Shown here: positions 56,450 to 64,000 of the stretch, piece after piece
How positions within the stretch are numbered: the first letter of the stretch is position 1
Layout of the letters: the number at the start of each line of letters is the position of its first letter
Source: Paracoccus versutus
GTDB lineage: Bacteria > Pseudomonadota > Alphaproteobacteria > Rhodobacterales > Rhodobacteraceae
Direction of reading: 5' to 3'
Length of the DNA stretch: 64,000 bases
NCBI RefSeq assembly: GCF_000763885.1
Contig: NZ_JRKO01000028.1
Coordinates: 1 to 64,000 of the forward strand
Notes under the pieces: model-generated
The model's database searches: none
The model's input: only the letters and a program-made list of their open reading frames with translations
Told to the model about the DNA's origin: nothing
Program-made: the position numbers and the translations under genes

Positions 56450-56608
56450 CCGGGGTATTTGAAGAACGGAGAAAAACCGGCGCCGGGCCAATTCCGCACC
56501 CCTCGGCAGGAAGCCCCCGACCAGGGCATTTCACCGTTTCCCGAATACTCAAAGAAAAAGCGCCGAAGGGTTCCCCCCTCCGGCGCTTCTCTGTTGCCCA
56601 AATACCCC
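56450..56608. repeat. short-type repeat cluster with terminator (copy E)
   Basis: Short-type cores GGGGTATTTGAAGAACGGAG (56453-56472) and, inverted, TTCTCTGTTGCCCAAATACC (56587-56606) flank a stem GCGCCGAAGGG / CCCTCCGGCGC near 56560-56588, which has a T-rich end and would terminate the fad operon. The repeat words match the family at 52112-52318. Confidence 0.65.
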
Positions 56609-56631
56609 AAGGACCGCGCCTCAAGGCGCGA

Positions 56632-57639
56632 TCAGGCCAGTTCCTCGGCCCGGAAGGCCGCGCGCAGGTCGCTTTCGGGCCGGGCGCCGACATGGCCGAT
56701 GACCTCTGCCGCCGCGATGCAGCCCATCCGCCCCGCCGCCGCCAGGTCGGCGCCGATGGCCAGCCCATAGATCAGCCCGGCCGCGAACTGGTCGCCCGCG
56801 CCGGTCGCATCCACCGGCACCACGCGATGCACCGGCGCCGTTACCCGCTCGGCCCCGCGGATCAGGATCGCATCCTCGCCCGAGCGGGTGCAGATCACCG
56901 TCCCGCAATCGGCCGAGGCCAGGCGCAGCGCCTCCTCCAGATCCTCGACCTGATAGAGCGACTGCCATTCGTGGACATTGCCGATGACGTAATCCATCGG
57001 CCCCGCCACCAGCCGGCGGAAATCGGCGCGGTGCCGGTCGACGCAGAACGGATCGGACAGCGCGATCCCCGCCTGCCCGCCCGCCGCGTGGCAGGCATCG
57101 GCCGCCTTCAGGAAGGCCGCCTTGCCGGCATCCTTGTCAAAGAGATAGCCTTCCAGGAACAGCCAGTCCGCGCCGCTGAAGGTTGCGGGGTTCACGTCGT
57201 CGGGCCCCAGTTCGCCGGAAATCCCCAGGTAGGTGTTCATCGACCGCTCGCCATCCGGCGTCACGAAGATGATCGAGCGCGAGGTCGGGGCCACGTCCCC
57301 CGCCACAGGCGGGTTGACGAAGACCGTGCCCTGCGCCTCGGTCTGCTCGGCATAGCTCAGCCCCAGGGGATCGCCCGCCACCTTGCCGATGAAGGCCGTG
57401 CGCAGCCCCAGCATTCCCAGCCCCGCCAGGGTGTTCGCGACCGAGCCGCCCGGCACCAGCCGCGCCTTGCCCGCCTGCGGATCGGCCGATTGCGCCGCCA
57501 TCAGGAACTCGGATCGCGCGCGGTCGACCAGCTGCATGATGCCCTTTTCCACCCCCAGCCGCGCCAGCGTCGCATCCGAGGTCGGCGCGATCACATCCAT
57601 CACGGCATTGCCGATCCCGATCACGTAGGGGGTGGTCAT
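56632..57639 (-). CDS. PfkB-family kinase (adenosine kinase-like)
   Basis: 335 residues of the ribokinase family. The N-terminal substrate lid (VIGIGNAVMDVIAPTSDATL), GGSVANTLAGLGMLG near 66-80 and the C-terminal DATGAGDQFAAGLIYG near 277-292 with catalytic Asp are complete. The opening and GGSVANT pattern resemble adenosine kinase/fructokinase-like proteins of alphaproteobacteria. Substrate uncertain. Its start overlaps the nth stop by four bases (ATGA). Confidence 0.86.
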   Translation of the reverse strand: MTTPYVIGIGNAVMDVIAPTSDATLARLGVEKGIMQLVDRARSEFLMAAQSADPQAGKARLVPGGSVANTLAGLGMLGLRTAFIGKVAGDPLGLSYAEQTEAQGTVFVNPPVAGDVAPTSRSIIFVTPDGERSMNTYLGISGELGPDDVNPATFSGADWLFLEGYLFDKDAGKAAFLKAADACHAAGGQAGIALSDPFCVDRHRADFRRLVAGPMDYVIGNVHEWQSLYQVEDLEEALRLASADCGTVICTRSGEDAILIRGAERVTAPVHRVVPVDATGAGDQFAAGLIYGLAIGADLAAAGRMGCIAAAEVIGHVGARPESDLRAAFRAEELA

Positions 57640-58304
57640 TCGGTCTTCTCCTCATAGGGGCAGAGATCTTCGATGGGGCAGATCCGGCAACGCGGGCGCC
57701 GCGCCTGGCAGATATAGCGGCCGTGCAGGATCAGCCAGTGATGCGCGTTCTGCTGGAAGGGGACGGGGACGTTGTCCTCGATGGCGCGCTCGACCTCCTC
57801 GACGTCGCGGCCCGGCGCGATGCGGGTGCGGTTGCCGACGCGGAAGATATGCGTGTCCACCGCCTGCGCCGGAAAGTTGAACACGCTGTTCAGCACGACA
57901 TTCGCCGTCTTGCGCCCGACGCCGGGCAGGGTCATCAGCGCCGCGCGCGATTGCGGCACCTCGCCGCCATATTCCTCGACCAGCCGGCGCGACAGGGCGA
58001 TGACGTTCTTCGCCTTCTGGCGGTAGAGCCCGATGGTCTTGATCTCCTCGGTCAGCGCCTCGACGCCCAGCTCCAGCATCTGTTGCGGCGTGGTCACGCG
58101 CTGGAACAGCGATTTGGTCGCCTTGTTCACCCCGACATCGGTCGCCTGCGCCGACAGCGCCACCGCCACCAGCAGGGTGAAGGCGTTCACATATTGCAGC
58201 TCGGTCACGGGATGCGGATTGGCCTCGTGCAGGCGCGAAAAGATCGCGACCTGGGCCGCATAGGGCAAGGCGGGGGGAAGGCGGGAAAGGGTGCTGCGTG
58301 CCAT
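57636..58304 (-). CDS. nth: endonuclease III
   Basis: DNA glycosylase and AP lyase that removes oxidised pyrimidines, 222 residues. HhH motif with catalytic Lys132 and GVGRKTANVVL, catalytic Asp150 in AVDTH, and a C-terminal [4Fe-4S] cluster in the order C-x6-C-x2-C-x5-C (CQARRPRCRICPIEDLC). The longer frame starts at 58412, but the ATG at 58304 follows a G-rich run and yields a normal length. Divergent from ogt. Confidence 0.94.
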   Translation of the reverse strand: MARSTLSRLPPALPYAAQVAIFSRLHEANPHPVTELQYVNAFTLLVAVALSAQATDVGVNKATKSLFQRVTTPQQMLELGVEALTEEIKTIGLYRQKAKNVIALSRRLVEEYGGEVPQSRAALMTLPGVGRKTANVVLNSVFNFPAQAVDTHIFRVGNRTRIAPGRDVEEVERAIEDNVPVPFQQNAHHWLILHGRYICQARRPRCRICPIEDLCPYEEKTE

Positions 58305-58405
58305 GCGCCCCCAGATGCCCTGCCCCGCCGCCATGCGCAAGCATTCCCGTATGGATTTGGCCCGCGGTTGCGCTAGGCTGCCAGGGCGACAATTGCGAGT
58401 CAGGC

Positions 58406-59002
58406 ATGACACGAACGCTTTTCTCCCTTGCCCAGCCCCAGCCGGGGCTGCGGGTCTCGATCACCACGCAGCCGGCCCAGCATGCCGGCGCGGTGCTTTG
58501 TCGCGGGCGCTTTCCGACGCCGCTCGGCACCGTGGTGGCGCTGGGGGCGGGCGGCGCGCTCTGGGCCCTGGGCTTTGCCGGCCCCATGCCCGAGGACCGG
58601 GTCGAGGCCGACCTGATCGCCCGCTTCCCCGACGCCCGGCTGGTCGAGGCGCCCGAGGCGCTGGCCCCCGCCATCCAGGCCCTGCTGGCCGGCGAGGGCG
58701 AGATCGCCGTCCGCCTTGGCGGCACCGCGTTCCAGTTGCAGGTCTGGCGTGCCCTGGCCGCGGTGCCACCGGGACAGGTCATCAGCTATGCCATGCTGGC
58801 CGAGCGCATCGGCCGTCCGAACGCCCTGCGCGCGGTCGGCACGGCGGTCGGGCAGAACCCGGTCTCCTGGGCGATCCCCTGCCATCGCGTGACCCGCACC
58901 GACGGCCGCATCGGCGGCTATCATTGGGGCGAGGCGGTAAAGCGCGCCCTGCTTGCGCGCGAAGGCGCGAGCATCGCGCCCCGCGCCATCGCCGCTTTGT
59001 GA
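58406..59002 (+). CDS. ogt: methylated-DNA-protein-cysteine methyltransferase
   Basis: 198 residues. Repairs O6-methylguanine by transferring the methyl group to Cys159 in IPCHRVTRTDGRIGGY. FQLQVWRALAAVPPGQVISY is the DNA-binding helix and LAERIGRPNALRAVG the recognition segment. It is the Ogt type: the N-terminal part is short and without the cysteines of Ada's phosphotriester domain. Divergent from nth, so two DNA repair genes share this promoter region. Confidence 0.9.
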   Translation: MTRTLFSLAQPQPGLRVSITTQPAQHAGAVLCRGRFPTPLGTVVALGAGGALWALGFAGPMPEDRVEADLIARFPDARLVEAPEALAPAIQALLAGEGEIAVRLGGTAFQLQVWRALAAVPPGQVISYAMLAERIGRPNALRAVGTAVGQNPVSWAIPCHRVTRTDGRIGGYHWGEAVKRALLAREGASIAPRAIAAL

Positions 59003-59163
59003 GCCGCGCACCGCGATTTCCCGTCTATTCCTGTGGAGTTGGCCCGGAACCCATGCCAATGTGACCGCGTTTGGGCATCAGCCGCCGGCCCCCGGAGACG
59101 GGAAGGCCGGCCGCGTCGCAAGGACAGGCGGCGTAGGATCGCCCTGAAAAGAAAGGTGAAGGA

Positions 59164-59811
59164 ATGAAGACCCGTATTTCGCTGCTTCTCGCCTCGGCGG
59201 GCGTGATCGCCATCAGCGCCTGCGCGCCGACCGATCCCTACGGCCAGCCCCAACAGACCAGCCGCACCCAGCAGGGCGCCATCGCCGGCGCGGTGGTGGG
59301 CGGCCTGATCGGTGCCGGCGAAAGCCGCTCGAACGCCGTGAAGGGCGCGATCATCGGCGCGACGGCGGGCGCCGTCGGCGGCTCGATCCTGGACCAGCAG
59401 CAGCGCGCACTGCAGCAATCGCTGAACAACCCGAACATCCAGATCGTGAACCACGGCACCCACCTGTCGGTGGTGATGCCGGAAACCACGCTGTTTGCGA
59501 CCGATTCCGCGGCGGTGGGGGCGCAGGGGCAGAACGATCTCTACACCATCGCCCGCAACCTCAACCAATATCCCAACAGCCGCATCCAGATCGTCGGCCA
59601 TACCGACAGCACCGGCTCGGCCGCCTACAACCAGGATCTGTCCGAGCGCCGGGCGCGTTCGGTCGCGGGCATCCTGGGCGCCGGCGGCGTGTCGCAATCG
59701 CGCCTCACCACCATGGGCCGCGGCGCGACCCAGCCGGTCGCCTCGAACGATACCGCCGCGGGCCGGGCGCAGAACCGCCGCGTGGAGATCCTGATCACCC
59801 CGACCCGCTGA
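59164..59811 (+). CDS. OmpA-family lipoprotein with glycine zipper
   Basis: 215 residues. Signal peptide with lipobox AISAC places the lipid on Cys20. Residues about 38-78 are a glycine-zipper membrane hairpin (GAIAGAVVGGLIGAGESRS and GAIIGATAGAVGGSIL). The C-terminal OmpA peptidoglycan-binding domain has VGHTDSTGSAAYNQDLSERR with the conserved Asp and Arg. Role: attaching the outer membrane to peptidoglycan, or stress lipoprotein of the YiaD/YfiB type. AAAGGTGAAGG precedes the ATG. Confidence 0.9.
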   Translation: MKTRISLLLASAGVIAISACAPTDPYGQPQQTSRTQQGAIAGAVVGGLIGAGESRSNAVKGAIIGATAGAVGGSILDQQQRALQQSLNNPNIQIVNHGTHLSVVMPETTLFATDSAAVGAQGQNDLYTIARNLNQYPNSRIQIVGHTDSTGSAAYNQDLSERRARSVAGILGAGGVSQSRLTTMGRGATQPVASNDTAAGRAQNRRVEILITPTR

Positions 59812-59833
59812 TCGCGGCAGGGACGCCAGGCGC

Positions 59834-59870
59834 GGGCCGGCAGCCGAAAGGCTGCCGGCCCTTTGCTTTT
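59834..59870 (+). terminator. rho-independent terminator after OmpA-lipoprotein gene
   Basis: A perfect 12-base stem GGGCCGGCAGCC (59834-59845) and GGCTGCCGGCCC (59850-59861) with a GAAA tetraloop, followed by CTTTTGCTTT-like T-rich sequence. It lies 23 bases after the stop. Confidence 0.9.
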
Positions 59871-59893
59871 GCGCCCTCGATGGGCGGAAAAGG

Positions 59894-59924
59894 AAAAACC
59901 CCCGAAGCGTCTCCGCCTCGGGGG
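59894..59924 (-). terminator. terminator of the F0 ATP synthase operon
   Basis: On the minus strand the arms CCCCCGAGG (59916-59924) and CTTCGGGGG (59899-59907) form a stem followed by TTTTT (59894-59898). It lies about 60 bases after the atpF stop. Confidence 0.75.
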
Positions 59925-59982
59925 TCCGGTCACTGTCCCATGGGGATGCTTGGCCGCATCCCTCTCGTTCGATTTCGCAGCC

Positions 59983-60537
59983 TCAGTTCAGCCGCCGGCC
60001 CACTTCCTCGATGGCCTGGTCGATGCCGGCGCTGCGCTCGGCCGGGCTGGCCTGCTTGCCCAGGATCTCGGTCGCGGCACCGATCGCCGTCTGGATAGCC
60101 CGGTCGCGCACGGCGCGCACGGCATCGGCCTCGGCGCTGGCGATCTGTTCCTCGGCGGCCTTCAGCCGGCGCTCGATCGACAGTTGCAGCGCCTTCTTGG
60201 CCTTTTCGGCTTCCGAAACCGCCTCGCGCTTGGCATTGGCGACGATCTCGTCCGCCTGGCCCTTGACCTCGCGCTGGCGGCGCTCGTAGCTCGCATAGAT
60301 CTCCTGCGCTTCCTCGCGCAGGCGGCGGGCTTCGGCCAGGTCGTTGCGGATGCCCTCGGCCCGCTTGTCCAGCAAGCCGCCGACGATCTGCGGCACGCGG
60401 AACCAGACCAGGATGCCGACAAACAGCAGGAAAGCCAGCGTGACGATGAAGTCGGTATTGCGCAGCGAGAAGAACGGGCCCGAAGCCGCAAGCGCCGGGC
60501 TTGCCATCAGGGCAAAGAGAACGCTCAGACGTTTCAT
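59983..60537 (-). CDS. atpF: ATP synthase F0 subunit b
   Basis: 184 residues. One N-terminal membrane segment ([19 protein letters not shown]) followed by a long charged coiled coil (from [20 protein letters not shown] onwards) that links F0 to F1 as the stator. An upstream stretch [19 protein letters not shown] looks like a signal-type leader, as in other Rhodobacterales b subunits. Overlaps b' by four bases; last gene of atpI-atpB-atpE-atpF'-atpF. Confidence 0.92.
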   Translation of the reverse strand: MKRLSVLFALMASPALAASGPFFSLRNTDFIVTLAFLLFVGILVWFRVPQIVGGLLDKRAEGIRNDLAEARRLREEAQEIYASYERRQREVKGQADEIVANAKREAVSEAEKAKKALQLSIERRLKAAEEQIASAEADAVRAVRDRAIQTAIGAATEILGKQASPAERSAGIDQAIEEVGRRLN

Positions 60538-61193
60538 TGCAGCGCCCCCTTCAGTCGCTGGTCGACCGCCGCATCGACCAGACCCTGGTCGGCCTTGCCG
60601 CCGAAATTCTCCACCAGCGCTGCCGTCACCTCGCGGGCGACATTGCGCGCGTCCTCGATGGCCGAGGCGCGGATCTCGCCGATGCGCTTCTCGGATTCCG
60701 CCGCGCGCGCGGCGATTTCCGCATCGGCATGGGCGATGGCGGCGTCCAGTTCCTTCTGGATCTCGGCCTTGTTGGCGGCCACGATCTTGCCGGCCTCGGC
60801 GCGGGCGTCGGCCAGCGCCTTGTCATAGGCGGCCTCGGCCTCCTTGGCCTTCTGCTTGAATTCCTCGGCAGCCATCAGGTCGCCGGTGATGGCGCCCTGG
60901 CGGTCCGAGATGACGCCGCCGATGCGCGGCAGCGCGATCCGCGACAGAACCCAGTGGATCACCGCCAGGATGACCAGCAGCCAGAAGATCTGGTTGCCGA
61001 AGGTGGTGAAATCCAGTTGCGGCATGCCGGGGGCGCTGGCGGCATGGCCAGCCGCGCCATGGGCTGCATCCGCCGCGGCCACGGCATGGGCCGCATCGGC
61101 GCCATGACCCGCCGCTTCGGCGGATTCGGTGATGATCACCGTTTCAGATTCTTCGACCACGACGGGCGCGGTCTGTTGCAACAGGCTGAACAT
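60534..61193 (-). CDS. ATP synthase F0 subunit b' (second b-type subunit)
   Basis: 219 residues. Photosynthetic-type and alphaproteobacterial ATP synthases have a b/b' heterodimer; this is the b' copy. After an Ala/His-rich N-terminal extension of about 55 residues ([20 protein letters not shown]) a single membrane helix ([19 protein letters not shown]) and a long coiled coil follow. The low-complexity extension is longer than usual. Downstream of atpE by 77 bases, overlapping atpF. Confidence 0.9.
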   Translation of the reverse strand: MFSLLQQTAPVVVEESETVIITESAEAAGHGADAAHAVAAADAAHGAAGHAASAPGMPQLDFTTFGNQIFWLLVILAVIHWVLSRIALPRIGGVISDRQGAITGDLMAAEEFKQKAKEAEAAYDKALADARAEAGKIVAANKAEIQKELDAAIAHADAEIAARAAESEKRIGEIRASAIEDARNVAREVTAALVENFGGKADQGLVDAAVDQRLKGALQ

Positions 61194-61270
61194 ATCCTAC
61201 CCCATGCCGGTCGTTTCACAATCGGGTGGGCGCATGACGCCCCCACCCAACCGCAAGGATGGCAAAAGGA

Positions 61271-61510
61271 TCAGACTGCGAACAGCAGCAGCAGCGCGAC
61301 CAGGAACGAGAAGATGCCCAGGGCTTCCGCAAAGGCCATGCCGATGAACAGCGTGGCGGTCTGCGAGGCAGCGGCCGACGGGTTGCGCAGCGCGCCCGCC
61401 AAGTAGTTGCCGGCGACATTGCCCACCCCCATGGCGGCGCCCGCCATGCCGACGCAAGCCAGACCGGCGCCGAGATACTGTCCCAGTTGACCCAGATTTT
61501 CCATGTTCAT
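61271..61510 (-). CDS. atpE: ATP synthase F0 subunit c
   Basis: 79-residue proteolipid of the rotor ring. Two membrane helices with a polar loop ARNP-type ([15 protein letters not shown]) and the proton-carrying Glu62 in the second helix ([11 protein letters not shown]). A shorter start at the third codon is possible. 52 bases after atpB. Confidence 0.95.
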   Translation of the reverse strand: MNMENLGQLGQYLGAGLACVGMAGAAMGVGNVAGNYLAGALRNPSAAASQTATLFIGMAFAEALGIFSFLVALLLLFAV

Positions 61511-61562
61511 GCTCCTTGAGGCTTTTGGAAAGGGTTTTCGTTTCAGACCTTGGCTGCCCGGC

Positions 61563-62315
61563 TCAGTGCGCCGGATGCAGCGCGTCCTTCAGGTAGACGC
61601 AGGTCAGGATGGTGAAGACATAGGCCTGGATCAGCGCCACCAGCACCTCGAGCCCATACATGGCGGTGATGGCGACGACCGAAACCGGCGCGATGGCGGC
61701 AATGGCGGCGAAGGCGGCAAAGACCTTGATCACCGCGTGGCCGGCCATGATGTTGCCGGCAAGTCGGATGGAATGGCTGACCGGCCGCACGAAATACGAG
61801 ATCAGCTCGATCACAGCCAGCACCGGGCGCAGCGCCAGGGGCGCCGAGCTGACCCAGAACAGGCCCAGGAAATGCGCGCCGTTCTTGACGAAGCCCAGCA
61901 CGGTCACGCCGACAAAGACCAGCACCGCCAGCACCGCCGTCACGGCGATATGCGAGGTCGGCGAAAAGCTTTTCGGCAGCAGGCCCAGGAAGTTCGCGAA
62001 CAGGATGAAGCAGAACAGCGTCATCACATAGGGAAAGTATTTCAGCCCGTCCTTGCCGGTCACGTCCTCGACCATCTTGTGGACCATGCCGTAAAGCAGC
62101 TCGGCGATGGACTGGACGCGGTTCGGCACGATGGCCCGGCCGCGGGTGCCAAAGACCAGAAGCGCGGTGATCGCCAGCGCGGCCAGCGCCATCCACAGCG
62201 TCGCATTGGTCGGCGTGTACCAGTTCACCGGCCCTTCGCCAAACAGCGGTTTGACGACGAACTGGTCCATCGGATGGAAAACCAGACCACCTGCTTCTTC
62301 TTCTGCCATCGTCAT
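61563..62315 (-). CDS. atpB: ATP synthase F0 subunit a
   Basis: 250-residue membrane protein forming the proton half-channels. The essential Arg lies in [18 protein letters not shown] (about residue 180); further membrane helices flank it (for example [18 protein letters not shown]). Start overlaps the atpI stop by four bases (ATGA). Confidence 0.95.
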   Translation of the reverse strand: MTMAEEEAGGLVFHPMDQFVVKPLFGEGPVNWYTPTNATLWMALAALAITALLVFGTRGRAIVPNRVQSIAELLYGMVHKMVEDVTGKDGLKYFPYVMTLFCFILFANFLGLLPKSFSPTSHIAVTAVLAVLVFVGVTVLGFVKNGAHFLGLFWVSSAPLALRPVLAVIELISYFVRPVSHSIRLAGNIMAGHAVIKVFAAFAAIAAIAPVSVVAITAMYGLEVLVALIQAYVFTILTCVYLKDALHPAH

Positions 62316-62653
62316 TCACCCTTGTCGTCGCCGGGACGTCCCGGTGTCTTGCCTATCTCGTTCGCGGTCCGCATCATGGTCCTGATGCCGGCCGCCAGTC
62401 CCAGCAGCACGAAGACCACCATGAAGACCGGCTGCAGGCCGGTCAGATAGTCCAGCCCGTATCCGATCCCGAAGCCCAGGGCCAATCCCGCCACCAGCTC
62501 GGTCACCATGCGCCAGGCCATGTTGGCCTGGCTGAAATGCTCTTCCCCGCGCGAGGCCGGCTTGTCCGCCGCCTTCTTGCCCAGCCGGGCCTCCAGCGCG
62601 CGCAGCCGCTCCGCGTCTCGGGATCGCGCGGCGTCATGGTCGTCCTCGGCCAC
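62312..62653 (-). CDS. atpI: ATP synthase assembly protein AtpI
   Basis: 113 residues. Charged N-terminal part ([18 protein letters not shown]) followed by two hydrophobic segments ([20 protein letters not shown] and [19 protein letters not shown]), the AtpI/AtpZ-type pattern. It helps assemble the c ring. First gene of the F0 operon; F1 genes are not in the window. Confidence 0.88.
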   Translation of the reverse strand: MAEDDHDAARSRDAERLRALEARLGKKAADKPASRGEEHFSQANMAWRMVTELVAGLALGFGIGYGLDYLTGLQPVFMVVFVLLGLAAGIRTMMRTANEIGKTPGRPGDDKGE

Positions 62654-62838
62654 GGCTCACACCCCCGTTATCGGTTGGCGCGGTGATAGGGACTCGCGCC
62701 CCCCGAGTCAAGCAAGGCCCCGGAAATTGCAACCTGTTGAAAAACAAAGCTTCCGCGAAAGCCGCCCATCGCGGAAACCCGGCCTTGCGGTCCGGTGGCC
62801 ATCCGCTCCATATTCAACCGGCAAGTTAAGCAAAGCCG

Positions 62839-63195
62839 ATGCCCGCACAGCAACCCAGCCTCGACGCCATTTTCTCCGCCCTCGCCGATCCGACCCGGCG
62901 GGCGATCCTTGGCATGCTGCTGGAAGACGACATGGCGGTGACGGATGTGGCGGCGCCCTTCCAGGTCAGCCTGGCGGCGATCTCCAAGCATCTCGCCGTG
63001 CTGGCGGCCGCGGGACTGATCCGGCAGGAAAGGCGCGGGCGCATCATCTGGTGCAAGCTGGAACCCGACGGGCTGCGCAACGCCTCGGTCTGGATGCAGG
63101 GCTTCGGCCAGTTCGAGCCGGTGGACCTGGACGATTTCGAACGCTTCCTGCGCGAAGCCCTGCCGCTGGCGGATGGCGACGAAGCCAAGTCCTGA
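62839..63195 (+). CDS. ArsR-family regulator (no metal-site cysteines)
   Basis: 118 residues with a winged helix (SLDAIFSALADPTRRAILGM, VAAPFQVSLAAISKHLAVLA, GLIRQERRGRIIWCKLEP). The CxC metal motif of ArsR/SmtB sensors is missing, so it belongs with the SdpR-like or ligand-independent group, of unknown signal. The upstream ribosome-binding sequence is weak (AAAGCCG). Divergent from atpI. Confidence 0.87.
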   Translation: MPAQQPSLDAIFSALADPTRRAILGMLLEDDMAVTDVAAPFQVSLAAISKHLAVLAAAGLIRQERRGRIIWCKLEPDGLRNASVWMQGFGQFEPVDLDDFERFLREALPLADGDEAKS

Positions 63196-63205
63196 TGACC
63201 CCCGA

Positions 63206-63247
63206 ACGCAAAAAAGGGCCGGGCTTATGCCCGGCCCCTTTGCGTTC
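63206..63247. terminator. bidirectional terminator between arsR-type gene and nucleotidase
   Basis: GGGCCGGGC (63216-63224), TTAT loop and GCCCGGCCC (63229-63237) form a perfect stem, extended on both sides by GAACGCAAAA and TTTGCGTTC. A-run before and T-run after allow termination of both convergent genes. Confidence 0.85.
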
Positions 63248-63250
63248 CTG

Positions 63251-64000
63251 TCATTTCACGGTGATGCGGCCATCCACCCGCGCCACGAAGCCCGGCCCCT
63301 GCTTGGCCAGGTATTCGGCCAGCACATCCGCCAGATCCGGCCCGAAGTCATAGGCGTTCATCGCGTTCTCGGCAAAGACCCTGTAGCCGTCGCCGCCCGC
63401 GCGCATGTAGTTCTGCGAGACCACGCCATAGACCGCCTCGGGATCGATCGGCACCCAGTCCGAGCCGTCGCGCACCTGCACGTCGCTGATCCGGCTGCCC
63501 GCCGGGGCCGAGGGATCCAGCGTGTATTTCAGCCCGGCGACCTGGGCAAAGCGCCCGGCGCCCTCCTCGATCTGGCTCGCGCCGTTTTCCAGCCCCGCGA
63601 CCACGTCCGCACCCTTCAGCTGGAACGTGGACAGCGTGTTCTGGAAGGGCAGGACCGACAGCACGTCTCCCATCGTCACCACCCCCGCGGCGATCGAGGC
63701 GCGCAAGCCCCCGCCGTTCTGGATCGCGATGGTGATGCCCTGGTCCTTGACGCGCGCCAGCATGGCGTCGGCGACCAGGCTGCCCATCTCGCATTCCCGC
63801 GCCCGGCAGGTTTCCCGGCTGCCGTCGATCGGCGCCGCGATCTCGGCCACGCGCTTCTGCTTGAGCTGCTCGATCGGCGCGGCCATCTCCTTGACCCGCG
63901 CGGCCAGCTTCTCGTCCGGCGCGACCGAGCCGTCCAGCAGGATCGGCTGCCCCTCGGCCTTGACCAGCTTGCCCTCGTCGTCCCAGGTCAGGACCAGATG
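63251..64000 (-). CDS. bifunctional metallophosphatase/5'-nucleotidase, C-terminal part
   Basis: Open to the right edge; the last 249 codons are in the window. The sequence matches the C-terminal domain of UshA/YfkN-type 5'-nucleotidases: ECEMGSLVADAMLARVK, QNGGGLRASIAAGVVTMGDV, FQNTLSTFQLKGADV and SQNYMRAGGDGYRVF, the last two holding substrate-binding aromatics. The N-terminal metallophosphatase domain and any signal peptide lie outside. It should be exported, releasing phosphate from nucleotides. Confidence 0.88.
   Translation of the reverse strand, partial: HLVLTWDDEGKLVKAEGQPILLDGSVAPDEKLAARVKEMAAPIEQLKQKRVAEIAAPIDGSRETCRARECEMGSLVADAMLARVKDQGITIAIQNGGGLRASIAAGVVTMGDVLSVLPFQNTLSTFQLKGADVVAGLENGASQIEEGAGRFAQVAGLKYTLDPSAPAGSRISDVQVRDGSDWVPIDPEAVYGVVSQNYMRAGGDGYRVFAENAMNAYDFGPDLADVLAEYLAKQGPGFVARVDGRITVK

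Noticed and set aside
52946..56491. 1181-codon minus-strand frame opposite the thiolase and FadB genes
   Set aside because: Antisense shadow of two well-supported genes, biased composition, no domain.

Overview
The window is 64 kb of high-GC (roughly 68%) chromosomal DNA. Its gene content points to an alphaproteobacterium of the Paracoccus type (Rhodobacterales). The evidence is: a taurine transporter with a divergent TauR; a soluble NAD-linked formate dehydrogenase fdsGBACD; methylsuccinyl-CoA dehydrogenase of the ethylmalonyl-CoA pathway; a split ATP synthase with the F0 genes in their own operon; the zeta inhibitor subunit of F1; and a fabA-fabB-fabI operon. The assignment to genus is inference from gene families, not a database match. 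Coding density is very high. No rRNA, tRNA, prophage or intact insertion sequence was recognised.

Layout. 1-4.9 kb: a SnoaL-like gene entering from the left edge, tauCBA and divergent tauR with two TauR-type direct repeats between them. 5.2-8.6 kb: unsaturated fatty acid operon fabA-fabB-fabI plus a hydrolase. 9-15.7 kb: Ldh-type oxidoreductase, LysR, aspartase, aspartate aminotransferase, sdhE, a MarR/LdtR-type regulator and glyoxalase I with a duplicated 3' end. 15.8-20.3 kb: thyX, 3-hydroxybutyrate dehydrogenase, a candidate 53-residue reading frame with its own terminator, a YejA-like binding protein, an entericidin-like lipoprotein and an acidic CsbD-like protein. 20.3-25.5 kb: adenine deaminase, recO, two META-domain lipoproteins and mcd. 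25.5-26.4 kb: the only gene-poor stretch; it ends in a small CRISPR-like array of five imperfect repeats and no cas genes. 26.4-31.3 kb: TauE/SafE exporter, dapE, acetyltransferase, membrane protein, gshA, DUF2852 protein. 31.3-35.9 kb: the regulatory phosphotransferase group hprK-rapZ-EIIA-HPr with a TetR gene, divergent from pckA. 36.1-46.4 kb: RNase R, fdsGBA-fdhD-fdsD with its LysR gene, purS and purC. 46.5-49.3 kb: F1 zeta inhibitor, MATE pump, two thioesterases. 49.3-56.4 kb: fatty acid beta-oxidation cluster (two MerR regulators, acyl-CoA dehydrogenase, GST, thiolase, FadB/FadJ-type protein). 56.6-64 kb: sugar/nucleoside kinase, nth, ogt, OmpA lipoprotein, atpIBEF'F, an ArsR regulator and the end of a 5'-nucleotidase.

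How it fits together: much of the region concerns carbon and energy balance. pckA (gluconeogenesis), mcd (acetyl-CoA assimilation), bdhA (hydroxybutyrate use), the beta-oxidation cluster and formate oxidation all feed or drain central metabolism, while the PTS proteins and tandem LacI-type operators in front of pckA look like the switches. The most distinctive non-coding content is a family of intergenic inverted repeats with two related sequence types, and the orphan CRISPR-like array.
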